In this document: positions 50,697-59,014 of the stretch, one piece after another
Numbering within the stretch: the stretch's first letter is position 1
Layout of the letters: each line of letters begins with the position of its first letter
Assembly: GCA_050747745.1 (NCBI GenBank)
Contig: JBOGKM010000048.1
Location: forward strand, 1-64,000
Direction: 5' to 3'
Source of the DNA: SCQP01 sp050747745
GTDB lineage: Bacteria; Acidobacteriota; Terriglobia; Terriglobales; SCQP01
DNA length: 64,000 nt
Position numbers and translations under genes: made by a program
Notes under the pieces: model-generated
Databases searched by the model: none
What the model was told of the DNA's origin: nothing
What the model saw: only the letters and a program-made list of their open reading frames with translations

Positions 50697-52730
50697 ATGG
50701 CCGCCCGGGCACAGTTCGGTCGCTTCGAATTTGATGCCCGCGCCGGCGAGCTCCGGCGCGGCGCCGCCGTCGTGCATCTGCAGGGGCTGCCGTTGCGTCT
50801 GCTCGAACAACTGCTGGCACGGCCGGGAGAGCTGATCACCCGCCAGGAGCTGCAGCAGGCTTTGTGGCCCGGCGAAACCTATGGCGCCTTCGCCGACGGC
50901 CTCAACACCGCCATCAGGAAGCTGCGCGAGGCGCTGGACGATGATCCCGCCGCCCCTCGCTTCGTCGCCACCGTGCCGCGCCGCGGTTACCGCTGGATCG
51001 CCCCGCTGGCCACGCCCGAGCCTCCGCCGGCTCCATCCGTTCCGGCCGTCTCGCCGCGCCCGCTGCGCTGGCCCTGGGTTGCCGCCGCGCTTGGCGCCGC
51101 CGCCCTTCTCTGGTGGTGCAATCCGCTGCCGCCGCCTGCCGTCCTCCGTGTCGCTCAGATCACCACCCGCGCCCGCATGGACACACCCTTCAAGCCGGTA
51201 TCCGACGGTGAGCGCGTTGATTATTCCGAACGCAATGGCGATCACTGGGAACTGATGCAAACTTCGATTGCTGGCGGCGAGCCGCGGCGGCTGCGCGCGC
51301 CCGGGCCCAGCGCCGCCGTGCTGGACATTTCCCTGCACTCAGCCCAGATGCTCGTGGGTAGCTTCACCGCTCGCGATGGCGGCGACCAGCTCTGGACCAT
51401 GCCCATCGAGGGCGGCGAAGCCGTTCGGGTAACCACGGCGGTGACTGGCGGCGGTACCTTTTCGCCCCACGGACGCCAGATTGCCTTTCTGCAGGCGGGC
51501 GCGCTCTGGCTCATGGCCGCCAACGGCGAGCACCCCCGCCGCCTGCGCATCCTCCCCGGCCCTGCCGGCTGGCTCGCCTGGTCGCCCGGCGGCTCGCGCC
51601 TGCGCTTCACCATGGACGGTGGCATTTGGCAGGTTTCCATCACCGGCTCAGGCCTGCACCCGCTCGCCGCCGTCGATCCGCCCGGCGCTACTTCCTGCTG
51701 CGGCGCGTGGACCGCCGATGGACGCTATTTCGTCTACACTCTATCGCGCAACGGCCGCAGCAATCTCTGGGCGCTGCGCGAACGCGGCTCGCTCTGGCGG
51801 CGCAGCCCGCGCGGGCCGTTTCAGTTAACCCACGGTCCGGATAACCCCGCCGACGGCACCCCCGCGCTGGCCGGCAACCGCCTCATCTTTTATAACGGCA
51901 TTTTCCGCAATGAGGCGGTGCGCCTCAATCCGCAAACCGGCGCCTACGCGCCCGACCCAGACCCCGACGCCACGCTGTCCACCTACTCCCCCGACCGCGC
52001 CTGGATCGCCGATGCCGCCGGCCCGCTCATCCGCAGCCGCCCCGGCGGCGGCGAGCGCTTGCAGTTGGCAGGCGCCGATTTCCATCCCGCGTTTCCGCGC
52101 TGGTCGCCCGACGGACGCTGGATCGCCTTTACTGGCGCTCGCACCGGCCAGACGGGGATGGTCTACCTTGTGCCCAGCGGCGGGGGCACGGTGCAGCCCC
52201 TGCCGCTTTCCGGTCTGGTGCAAGATGTAGACTGGTCGCCGCGCGGCCGCCGCCTGGTGGTTTCGCGCGCTCCCGACGCCCGCCAGCCGGAGACGCGCGC
52301 GCTGGAACTCTTCAAGCTTTCCACCCGCCGCGCCGAGCGCATTCCCGGCTCGCAGGGTCTCGCCATGCCGCGTTGGTCCTACGACGGCCGCTTCATCGCC
52401 GCCACCACGTTCGATCAGCATCAGCTCAAGCTTTGGGACGTCGCGCGGCGGCAATGGCGGGTGCTGGCGCGCGGCCAGGCGCTGGGCATCCCGGAGTGGT
52501 CGCCCGGCAGCCGGTATCTCTATTTCCAGGATCTCCTCGGACCGGGCGAGCGACTCCTGCGCTACAACACGCGCGCCGGCCGCATCAGCACGGTCGCCGA
52601 CTTCACCGCCGCGCTGCACGACGACGTGTACCGCTGTGCTTTCTTCGGCGTCGCCCCCGACGGTTCGCCCCTGATGCGCTTCGACCGCAGCGGTCTGGAC
52701 CTGTATTCCGCCACCATGAACTGGCCCTAA
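50697..52730 (+). CDS. CadC-like winged-helix regulator with TM helix and WD40-like propeller
   Basis: A 677-residue membrane-bound transcription factor. Residues about 1-100 form an OmpR/CadC-type DNA-binding domain (FGRFEFDARAGELRRG, and ATVPRRGYRWIAP at its end). Pro-rich linker, one helix near 120-140 (WPWVAAALGAAALLWW), then an extracytoplasmic propeller with PD40 repeats (FSPHGRQIAFLQAG, WSPDGRWIAFTGA, WSYDGRFIAATT). It would control genes directly in response to a ligand bound outside. TATAAT (50677-50682) lies 14 bases before the ATG at 50697. Its 3' end overlaps the convergent DUF481 gene by 4 bases. Confidence 0.9.
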   Translation: MAARAQFGRFEFDARAGELRRGAAVVHLQGLPLRLLEQLLARPGELITRQELQQALWPGETYGAFADGLNTAIRKLREALDDDPAAPRFVATVPRRGYRWIAPLATPEPPPAPSVPAVSPRPLRWPWVAAALGAAALLWWCNPLPPPAVLRVAQITTRARMDTPFKPVSDGERVDYSERNGDHWELMQTSIAGGEPRRLRAPGPSAAVLDISLHSAQMLVGSFTARDGGDQLWTMPIEGGEAVRVTTAVTGGGTFSPHGRQIAFLQAGALWLMAANGEHPRRLRILPGPAGWLAWSPGGSRLRFTMDGGIWQVSITGSGLHPLAAVDPPGATSCCGAWTADGRYFVYTLSRNGRSNLWALRERGSLWRRSPRGPFQLTHGPDNPADGTPALAGNRLIFYNGIFRNEAVRLNPQTGAYAPDPDPDATLSTYSPDRAWIADAAGPLIRSRPGGGERLQLAGADFHPAFPRWSPDGRWIAFTGARTGQTGMVYLVPSGGGTVQPLPLSGLVQDVDWSPRGRRLVVSRAPDARQPETRALELFKLSTRRAERIPGSQGLAMPRWSYDGRFIAATTFDQHQLKLWDVARRQWRVLARGQALGIPEWSPGSRYLYFQDLLGPGERLLRYNTRAGRISTVADFTAALHDDVYRCAFFGVAPDGSPLMRFDRSGLDLYSATMNWP

Positions 52731-53803
52731 TGCAGCGTGAACTGCAGGCCGGTGCTGTACTGCAGCGAGTTTTTCAGGAATCCGGGCTGAGGGTTGTTGA
52801 GGTAGTCGTCCAAAATGGTGAAGTTCAGGCTCAACGTCCGGTAAACCGGCAACGCCCAGTTGCTCATGCCCGACATCTGGTAAGCCACGCCCTTGGTGAT
52901 GCTGGGCGTCACGCTGACGTTCTGCGTCCAGATCACTTTGCCCAGCAGCCGGCGCATGGTTTCGGTCACGCTGGTCGCCAAGAAGCTCTCGTTGGCGGCG
53001 GAGAGGAACTCCTGCCGCGTCCAGTGCAGGTCGGCCTTCAGAGCCAGTTGCGTCACCGCCGAGTTGACCAGCTTCCAGCCCACGCCGCCGCCGTAGGACT
53101 GCTGCAGTTGCAACCCTTGGGCGTCGTTGTGGTCGAGCTGGGCACTGCCAAACAGGAACATTTTGGGTGTGATGTCTTCATCCTGCTCCAGCTGGGCCGT
53201 ATAGATGCTGGTGCGCACGGTGGGCGTATTGGGCTGCGAGAGCTTGCCGTAGGTGCTCTGAAAATTGAATAGGGTGTTGGACTTCTGTTGCATCCAGCTC
53301 AGGCGCGGCACCGGCCGCTGGAGGGCAATCTGGGTGGTATAACTGGTCGAAGTCTGCGTCGCGCTGACCCGGCTGAAGCCGCCGGCGATTTGGCCGCGCC
53401 AGCTCTGCCACGGACTCGGATGCGCCATGACCGCTTCGGCGTAGGTCTTCGGATCCACAATCATGCGAATGTTGCCGGCCTGCAGAAAGGCCGGCTGCGC
53501 GCTCGCGCTCGAGACCACGATGCTGGAATGCTCGACCACGAGTGTGCCCCGGTAGACAGTGCCGTTGGCGGTGACCACCACGAAGGGCGTGCTGGTGCGC
53601 AGCTCTCTCACGTTGGCCCAGGGCACGGTTACCGCGCTGGCCATCTTGCTGGCAAACACCACGCCCTTGCTGTCGGCGCGCACCAGCGTGCCGGTCAGCG
53701 CATCGCCGTTGGTGAAAGTCAGCGTGTCTGCGTGCAGCAGTATCCCCAAGGCCAGAAAGAGGTAAACCGCGCCCAGACAGCGGATCCAGATCTGTTTATG
53801 CAT
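52727..53803 (-). CDS. DUF481-family outer-membrane-like protein
   Basis: A 358-residue exported protein. Signal peptide (about 1-26, LGILLHADT), an N-terminal SH3-like part (LTFTNGDALTGTLVRADSKGVVF), then about 220 residues of alternating beta strands with Tyr/Leu ending in LQFTLH. The closing Phe-x-Leu-His and the strand pattern fit a small DUF481-type beta barrel. The gene's 3' end overlaps the CadC-like gene, with which it is convergent. Function unknown. Confidence 0.8.
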   Translation of the reverse strand: MHKQIWIRCLGAVYLFLALGILLHADTLTFTNGDALTGTLVRADSKGVVFASKMASAVTVPWANVRELRTSTPFVVVTANGTVYRGTLVVEHSSIVVSSASAQPAFLQAGNIRMIVDPKTYAEAVMAHPSPWQSWRGQIAGGFSRVSATQTSTSYTTQIALQRPVPRLSWMQQKSNTLFNFQSTYGKLSQPNTPTVRTSIYTAQLEQDEDITPKMFLFGSAQLDHNDAQGLQLQQSYGGGVGWKLVNSAVTQLALKADLHWTRQEFLSAANESFLATSVTETMRRLLGKVIWTQNVSVTPSITKGVAYQMSGMSNWALPVYRTLSLNFTILDDYLNNPQPGFLKNSLQYSTGLQFTLH

Positions 53804-53929
53804 CCACCAATTTTCGCAGAAGTTCGGCCAGTTGTGCGCGCTCGCTTTCGCTCAGACGGACCATCCGCTGCGCCTCACTGCGCCGCACCAGCCAACCGCG
53901 GCGGCGGCGCTCCGGTATCCTGAAAGGGC

Positions 53930-54646
53930 ATGAAAGCCGCCGTCGCGCGCACCCGCAACAAGGGCTACTACCGCGTCCTTCACGTGCCCATCTGGATCTA
54001 CGTGTTCTTCACGCTGCCGGGCGCGCTCACCGCCGAGCTCTACGCGAACGGCTTCGCGCTGCGCCACTGGATCTGGCTGGCGATCGTGGCCGCGGTCTGC
54101 ATCTCGCGCGGCGCGCTGGGACGGCTGCCGGGCGCCGAGCCGCGTCCCTACATCACCCATTACGGCCTGCCCTGGCCTAATCTCGGCTACCGCATCGCCT
54201 GTTACACCGCCGCCTGGATCGCCATCGTCGCCCCCTGGCTGCTGAATCTCATCGGCCTGGTGCAGGCGGCGGCGACCGGGCGCTGGGCGATCCGTCCGCT
54301 CTACAACTGGCCCTACGACGCCATCGCGCTGGTGGTGGTGGTGATCGCCGCGCTCAACCGGCTGCCGCGCGCGCGGCGTTCGATCCGCAACGAGGGCGCC
54401 GAGCGCGCCTGGTTCTACATCGGCGTCTGGACCGCGATTGTTTCGCAACTCGCCGCCTGGGCGATGTGGCGCCTGGGTCCGGCCATGGGCATGTCGCCGG
54501 CCACGCTGCGCTGGGCGCGGTTGGTGGTCTTTGCCGTGGTGAGTGCGATCTTGCTCGCGCTCGGTTTCGCCCAAAAGTTGCCGCGTACGCGCCGCTATTG
54601 CGTGCCACCTGATGCTAGCGAACTGCCCGAAGCCGCCGGAGAATAG
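53930..54646 (+). CDS. Hypothetical membrane protein
   Basis: A 238-residue protein with six or so hydrophobic helices (about 18-38, 45-62, 86-110, 125-145, 160-180 and 195-215) and a short acidic tail. No known motif is visible. YITHYGLPWPNLGYRIACYTA and YNWPYDAIALVVVVIAAL are distinctive segments that could be used in a search. It is followed after 4 bases by the OYE-family oxidoreductase on the same strand, so the two are probably co-transcribed. Confidence 0.7.
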   Translation: MKAAVARTRNKGYYRVLHVPIWIYVFFTLPGALTAELYANGFALRHWIWLAIVAAVCISRGALGRLPGAEPRPYITHYGLPWPNLGYRIACYTAAWIAIVAPWLLNLIGLVQAAATGRWAIRPLYNWPYDAIALVVVVIAALNRLPRARRSIRNEGAERAWFYIGVWTAIVSQLAAWAMWRLGPAMGMSPATLRWARLVVFAVVSAILLALGFAQKLPRTRRYCVPPDASELPEAAGE

Positions 54647-54650
54647 ATCT

Positions 54651-55718
54651 ATGGCCACGCACCTGTTCTCCCCGCTCGAGCAGCGCAGCGTGACGCTGCG
54701 CAATCGCATCGTGGTTTCGCCCATGTGCCAGTACTCGAGCCAGGACGGCTTCGCCAACGACTGGCACCTCGTGCATCTCACCACGCGCGCGCTCGGCGGC
54801 GCCGCGCTGGTGTTCACTGAAGCCGCGTCCGTAACCGCCGCGGGCCGCATCTCGCCCGACGACCTGGGCATTTGGAAAGACGAGCACGTTCCCCTTCTGC
54901 GGCATATCGCGGCGCTGGTGCGTTCGCACGGTGCGGCCTGCGGCATGCAGGTCGCGCATGCCGGACGCAAGGCTTCCACCGCGTCGCCCTGGAAAGGGAA
55001 CAAGCCGATTCCATTGGCTGCAGGCGGCTGGGAGGTCGTTGGACCCAGCCCGCTCGCCTTCGCCGACGGTTACCAGGTGCCGCGCCAGTTGACCCTGGGC
55101 GAAATCGGCGCGGTGGTCGAAGCCTTCGCCGCCGCCGCCCGCCGCGCGCTCGCTGCCGGTTTCCAGGTCCTCGAAATCCACGCAGCTCATGGCTACCTCA
55201 TTCACGAATTTCTCTCGCCCCTGTCCAATCAGCGCACCGGCGGCTACGGCGGCAGCCGCGACAATCGCATGCGGCTGCTCTGCGAGGTCATCGAGGCGGT
55301 GCGCGGCGTCTGGCCGGATTCGCTCCCGCTGTGGGTGCGGATTTCAGCCACCGAGTGGGTGGACGGCGGCTGGAGCGTGGACGATTCCGTGGCGCTGGCG
55401 CGGCGCATCGCCCCGCTCGGCGTGGACACGCTCGACTGCAGCTCGGGCGGCAACGTCCCGCACGTCGCGATTCCAGCCGGTCCTGGCTACCAGACCGCCG
55501 CCGCAGCCCGCATCCGCCGCGAGTCCGGTCTCGCCACCGCCGCCGTCGGCATGATCACCGCGCCCGCCCAGGCCGACCACATCCTCCGCACCGGCCAGGC
55601 CGACGCGGTGGTGTTGGCGCGCGAGCTGCTGCGCCGTCCTTACTGGCCCCTGCACGCCGCCCGCGCCCTCGGCCACGACATCGCCTGGCCCGTCCAGTAC
55701 CAGCGCGCCAAGGACTAA
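54651..55718 (+). CDS. NADH:flavin oxidoreductase, Old Yellow Enzyme family (YqjM-like)
   Basis: A 355-residue FMN-dependent ene-reductase with a TIM barrel. SPMCQYSSQDG (about 22-32) carries the conserved Cys that tunes the flavin in YqjM-type enzymes. QVAHAGRKA, EIHAAHGYLIHEFLSPLSNQRTDGG-like segment (HEFLSPLSNQRTGGYGG) and the C-terminal phosphate-binding VGMITAPAQADHIL are all present. It reduces activated alkenes with NADPH in the cytoplasm. The ATG at 54651 with GGAGA 9 bases upstream is the natural start; the longer frame overlaps the membrane protein gene. Confidence 0.93.
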   Translation: MATHLFSPLEQRSVTLRNRIVVSPMCQYSSQDGFANDWHLVHLTTRALGGAALVFTEAASVTAAGRISPDDLGIWKDEHVPLLRHIAALVRSHGAACGMQVAHAGRKASTASPWKGNKPIPLAAGGWEVVGPSPLAFADGYQVPRQLTLGEIGAVVEAFAAAARRALAAGFQVLEIHAAHGYLIHEFLSPLSNQRTGGYGGSRDNRMRLLCEVIEAVRGVWPDSLPLWVRISATEWVDGGWSVDDSVALARRIAPLGVDTLDCSSGGNVPHVAIPAGPGYQTAAAARIRRESGLATAAVGMITAPAQADHILRTGQADAVVLARELLRRPYWPLHAARALGHDIAWPVQYQRAKD

Positions 55719-55733
55719 GCTGAGCAGGACCAG

Positions 55734-56822
55734 CTAAATCCCTTCCAGCACCACCTGCCACACTTGCAGGTGTTTGGCGCGGAAGGCGGCGGCGCTGGAG
55801 AGCAGATAGAAGCGCCACATCCGGCAGAAGCGCTCGCCGTAGCAGGCCGCCCACCGCGGCCATTGCGCCGCGAAATTCTCATGCCAAGCCATGAGCGTGC
55901 GGTCGTAGTCGCTCGCCCAGTTGTGCCATTCGATCAGCGCGAAGCGGTCGGCAATCGCCGCCCCGATCTGCTGGATCGAAGGCAGGTGCGAGTTGGGGAA
56001 AATGTAGCGCTCGATCCACGGATCGGTCGAGCGCACAGTGTGGTTGGAGCCGATCGTCGCCAGATACATGCGTCCGTCCGGCGCCAGGCAGCGGTGCGCG
56101 ACTTCGAAATAGCTGCGGTAGTTTTTGTGGCCGACGTGCTCGAACATGCCCAGCGAGACCACGCGGTCGTATTGCGCACTCACCTCGCGGTAATCCTCTA
56201 CACGCAGCTCGACCGGCAATCCTGCGCACAACTCGCGCCCCAGAGCCGCCTGCTCGCGCGACAGCGTCACTCCGTCCACCTGCACCCCGTAGCGTTCGGC
56301 GGCGAAGCGTGCGAAGCCGCCCCAGCCGCAGCCAATGTCCAGCACGCGCATGCCCGGCGCAAGCTCCAGCTTGCTGCAAACGAAGTCCAGCTTCGCCTCC
56401 TGCGCCTCGTCCAAATCCGCAGCCTGCTCCCAGCGCCCCGTGGTGTAGACCATGCGGCGGTCCAGCATCGCCTGGAACAGGTCGTTGCCCACGTCGTAAT
56501 GCCGCTTCGCGACTTGCGTGGATTTCGCCTTGCTCTGCTGGTTGAACAGCGCCGAAACCGCCGTCAGCGCCAGTGCTTGCAGGTTATGTCCCGCCGTGCG
56601 GTCGAGTTTGGCGGCAAAAATGCGCGCGAAAAACTCATCCAGCCGCGGACACTCCCACCAGCCGTCCATATACGATTCGCCTAGTCCCAGCGATCCCTGC
56701 CGCAGCACGCGCGCGAAAAACGACGGGTTATGGACGGTGATATCCCACTCGCGCCTGCCGTTCAGCTCGATATCCGCCTGCGCGAGTAGGAAACGGGCGC
56801 GCGCTTCCAGTCCTGAGGCCAC
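55734..56822 (-). CDS. cfa: Cyclopropane-fatty-acyl-phospholipid synthase
   Basis: A 362-residue methyltransferase that adds a methylene bridge to unsaturated membrane lipids. N-terminal region (about 1-80; NPSFFARVLRQGSLGLGESYMDGWW) is the family's membrane-binding part; the SAM site is VLDIGCGWGGFARFAA, and MFEHVGHKNYRSYF and the ending SSAAAFRAKHLQVWQVV match the family. The start is GTG at 56822, directly after a perfect TATAAT (56835-56830) with 7 bases between, so the mRNA is likely leaderless. The PEBP gene stops within that same box (56831). A longer frame from 57134 overlaps the PEBP gene and is rejected. Confidence 0.93.
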   Translation of the reverse strand: MASGLEARARFLLAQADIELNGRREWDITVHNPSFFARVLRQGSLGLGESYMDGWWECPRLDEFFARIFAAKLDRTAGHNLQALALTAVSALFNQQSKAKSTQVAKRHYDVGNDLFQAMLDRRMVYTTGRWEQAADLDEAQEAKLDFVCSKLELAPGMRVLDIGCGWGGFARFAAERYGVQVDGVTLSREQAALGRELCAGLPVELRVEDYREVSAQYDRVVSLGMFEHVGHKNYRSYFEVAHRCLAPDGRMYLATIGSNHTVRSTDPWIERYIFPNSHLPSIQQIGAAIADRFALIEWHNWASDYDRTLMAWHENFAAQWPRWAACYGERFCRMWRFYLLSSAAAFRAKHLQVWQVVLEGI

Positions 56823-56829
56823 GGCCGAT

Positions 56830-56835
56830 ATTATA
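56830..56835 (-). promoter_or_regulatory. -10 box of cfa, overlapping the PEBP stop codon
   Basis: TATAAT on the minus strand contains the TAA stop of the PEBP gene (56833-56831). ATCGGCC and then GTG follow. Transcription would start at or one base before the GTG. The expected -35 region is not well matched (CCAACA at 17 bases). Confidence 0.5.
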
Positions 56836-57415
56836 GCGCGCCAGGAAGAGCCTGTTGGCGCTTGTACAGTCCGATCAGTTCCGCCTGTGCGAGGATCTTG
56901 CCCTGCATCGCTTGTTCCAGTGCGCTCCGGCTCGCACCAGCCGCCAGTCCGAGATGCGGAACGTTGAGTGCGTAGAGCGTGAAGATGTAATGGTGTGCCG
57001 GGCCGGGCGGCGGACACGGCGCCCCAAAACCGAGATTGCCGAAGCTGTTCTGTCCTTGCAGCCCGCCCAGCGGAAACTTGGCCTCGGAGTACTTGCCCGA
57101 AGGCAGCTCGGTGATGGCCGCGGGTATATCCCAAAGCAGCCAGTGTACGAAATCACCCGATGGTGCATCGGGATCGTGCACGATCAGCGCCAGGCTGCGC
57201 GTGCCCTCGGGTGCCCCTTCCCAGCGCAGCGCCGGCGAGCTACCTTCGCCATCGCAGCTATGCGCGACAGGAATGGCGTGGTGGTTTGCGAAGTCAGCCG
57301 AGGTGAGCCGGAAGTCCATCTTGGTCCGGTGCTGCCCGCTGGCGTGCGTCGCCGTTGCACCGTAAACTGCCAGCAATCCCGCTGCCGCCCAAAGCAGCCC
57401 AACTTTAATGCGCAT
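56831..57415 (-). CDS. PEBP-family (YbhB/YbcL-like) exported protein
   Basis: A 194-residue phosphatidylethanolamine-binding-protein homologue with a signal peptide (about 1-26, ending in THASG). The family features are CDGEGSSPALRWEGAPEGTRSLALIVHDPDAP (anion pocket DPDAP), DFVHWLLWDIP and GPAHHYIFTLYAL. Ligand and function in bacteria are unsettled. The ATG at 57415 is preferred to the GTG at 57418 because AAGGGGG lies 5 bases further upstream. It overlaps the queG 3' end by 11 bases, so it is translated with queG. Confidence 0.9.
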   Translation of the reverse strand: MRIKVGLLWAAAGLLAVYGATATHASGQHRTKMDFRLTSADFANHHAIPVAHSCDGEGSSPALRWEGAPEGTRSLALIVHDPDAPSGDFVHWLLWDIPAAITELPSGKYSEAKFPLGGLQGQNSFGNLGFGAPCPPPGPAHHYIFTLYALNVPHLGLAAGASRSALEQAMQGKILAQAELIGLYKRQQALPGAL

Positions 57416-58481
57416 CACTGCCCCCTTCTAGGATGCGCTTGCTGCCCCAGGTGGCGTGTTCGGCGAGCACTGCATCCTCATCCGCCTCCCATTCCTGCAG
57501 TTGCGGCAGAAACTCCCGCCTGCCGCTGTTGCCCATGGCCACGGCCACGTTGCGCCGCAGTCCGGCGAATTTCGCCCGCTTGACTGCCGAGCGCCGAAAC
57601 CGCTCGCGGTACTCTGCTTTGCTCATGCGCGCCAGCTCACTAAGCCGCGGCGCCACCATCCCTGCGCGCGGCTGAAAGGCCGCGTCGTCGCTTACCGCGG
57701 CGCGCCGGTTCCAGGGACACACGTCCTGACATATGTCGCAGCCCAGCACATTGTTGCCCATCGCAGGCCGCAACGGTTCCGGTATCGCGCCGCGCAGCTC
57801 AATGTTCAGGTACGCCAGGCACCGGCTGGCGTCCATGTGATAAGGCGTAAGGGCCTGCGTAGGGCAGGCGTCCAGGCAGCGCGTGCAACTGCCGCAGCGA
57901 TCCGGCACCGGCGCGTCCGCTCCGCCCATTTCAACGGATGTGATGACCGTTCCCAGACAAAAGTACGAGCCCAGTTGCGGATGAATCAGGCAGGTGTTTT
58001 TTCCCTGCCAGCCCAACCCCGCCCGCCAGGCCGCTTCGCGCTCCACCAGCGGCGCAGTATCCACGCTGGCGCGGAATTGCTCCTCTGGCGCGGCCTCGGC
58101 GCGCAGCCGCTCAATCCACGCCTCAAGCTTCTCGCGCAGCACAAGATGATAGTCCTCGCCCCAGGCGTAGCGCGAAATCCAGCCGCGCTCTCCATCGCCG
58201 GCGAACTCGGTGGAGCGCGGTTGCGCGGTGTTATAGACCACCCCCGCGCACAGCACCGTCCGCGCCCACGGCCAGGCGGATTGAATACGCTCGCGCAAGT
58301 AGCCCCCATCCTCGCCCCGCCGCGCCAGATAGGCCATCGCGCCCGCCTGTCCCGATTCAATCCAGTCAGGAAACGCCGCCAGCCGCGCCGACGGTTCCAC
58401 CCCCGCGATGCCTACCACCGCAAAGCCCAGTCGGTGGCCCGTGGCGAGGGCCAATTCGCGCCATTGCTCCCAGGTGCGCAT
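57405..58481 (-). CDS. queG: Epoxyqueuosine reductase QueG
   Basis: A 358-residue iron-sulfur, cobalamin-dependent enzyme for the last step of queuosine formation in tRNA (epoxyqueuosine to queuosine). Two [4Fe-4S] clusters are marked by CGSCTRCLDACPTQAL (about 195-210) and CDICQDVCPWN (about 249-259) plus a further Cys in CLAYLN. The N-terminal cobalamin domain and C-terminal HEAT-like helices (LQEWEADEDAVLAEHATWGSKRI) are present. It is divergent from the gamma carbonic anhydrase gene with only 23 bases between start codons. Confidence 0.95.
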   Translation of the reverse strand: MRTWEQWRELALATGHRLGFAVVGIAGVEPSARLAAFPDWIESGQAGAMAYLARRGEDGGYLRERIQSAWPWARTVLCAGVVYNTAQPRSTEFAGDGERGWISRYAWGEDYHLVLREKLEAWIERLRAEAAPEEQFRASVDTAPLVEREAAWRAGLGWQGKNTCLIHPQLGSYFCLGTVITSVEMGGADAPVPDRCGSCTRCLDACPTQALTPYHMDASRCLAYLNIELRGAIPEPLRPAMGNNVLGCDICQDVCPWNRRAAVSDDAAFQPRAGMVAPRLSELARMSKAEYRERFRRSAVKRAKFAGLRRNVAVAMGNSGRREFLPQLQEWEADEDAVLAEHATWGSKRILEGGSDAH

Positions 58482-58504
58482 GTTAACCTGAACCGTACCC
58501 GCTT

Positions 58505-59014
58505 ATGCTGAAACGTTTCCTTGGCCATCGGCCGCAAGTTGCCGCTTCAGCCTTTATAGAGGATAGCGCGCAGGTGATCGGCGACGTTGTGGTGGGGGAA
58601 AACTCCAGCATCTGGTTTCACGCCGTAGTGCGCGGCGACGTGAACGCGATCCGCATCGGCTGCGAATCCAACGTGCAAGACAACAGTGTGATTCACGGCT
58701 TCAAGGAGAAGTTTGCCGTGACTATTGGCGACCGCGTCAGCATCGCGCATGGCGTCTGTCTCCACGGCTGCATGATCGAGGACGATTGCCTCATTGGCAT
58801 CGGGGCGATCGTCATGAACGGCGCGCACATCGGCCAAGGCTCGATCATCGCCGCGGGCGCGTTGGTGCCGGAAGGCATGCAGGTGCCTTCCGGCAGCGTC
58901 TACATGGGCGCACCCGCGCGCTTGCACCGGCGCGCCGGCGAGGCCGATCGCCGCATGATCGCCAGTCACGCCGCCAACTACATCACCTACAAGGATCAAT
59001 ACCTGCACGCCTAA
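58505..59014 (+). CDS. Gamma-class carbonic anhydrase-like protein
   Basis: A 169-residue left-handed beta-helix protein built of hexapeptide repeats (IGDVVVGENSSIWFHAVV..., IGIGAIVMNGAHIGQGSII). The three expected zinc ligands are His64 (DNSVIHG), His82 and His87 (IAHGVCLHG). It may hydrate CO2, or act as a general metal-binding acyl or ferrioxamine enzyme, as the family is functionally mixed. It is the first gene of an operon with hisS; its TAA and the hisS ATG share one base (TAATG). Confidence 0.92.
   Translation: MLKRFLGHRPQVAASAFIEDSAQVIGDVVVGENSSIWFHAVVRGDVNAIRIGCESNVQDNSVIHGFKEKFAVTIGDRVSIAHGVCLHGCMIEDDCLIGIGAIVMNGAHIGQGSIIAAGALVPEGMQVPSGSVYMGAPARLHRRAGEADRRMIASHAANYITYKDQYLHA

Noticed and set aside
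52727..52730. Overlapping 3' ends of convergent genes (also 42958-42964) as antisense regulation
   Set aside because: Overlaps of 4 and 7 bases are common in compact genomes and give no evidence of regulation.
53796..53917. A minus-strand frame ending LSESERAQLAELLRKLVDA whose stop overlaps the DUF481 start, resembling a MarR C-terminus
   Set aside because: About 40 codons, no start codon with a ribosome site, and the upstream part is low-complexity Arg; too weak to call even a pseudogene.
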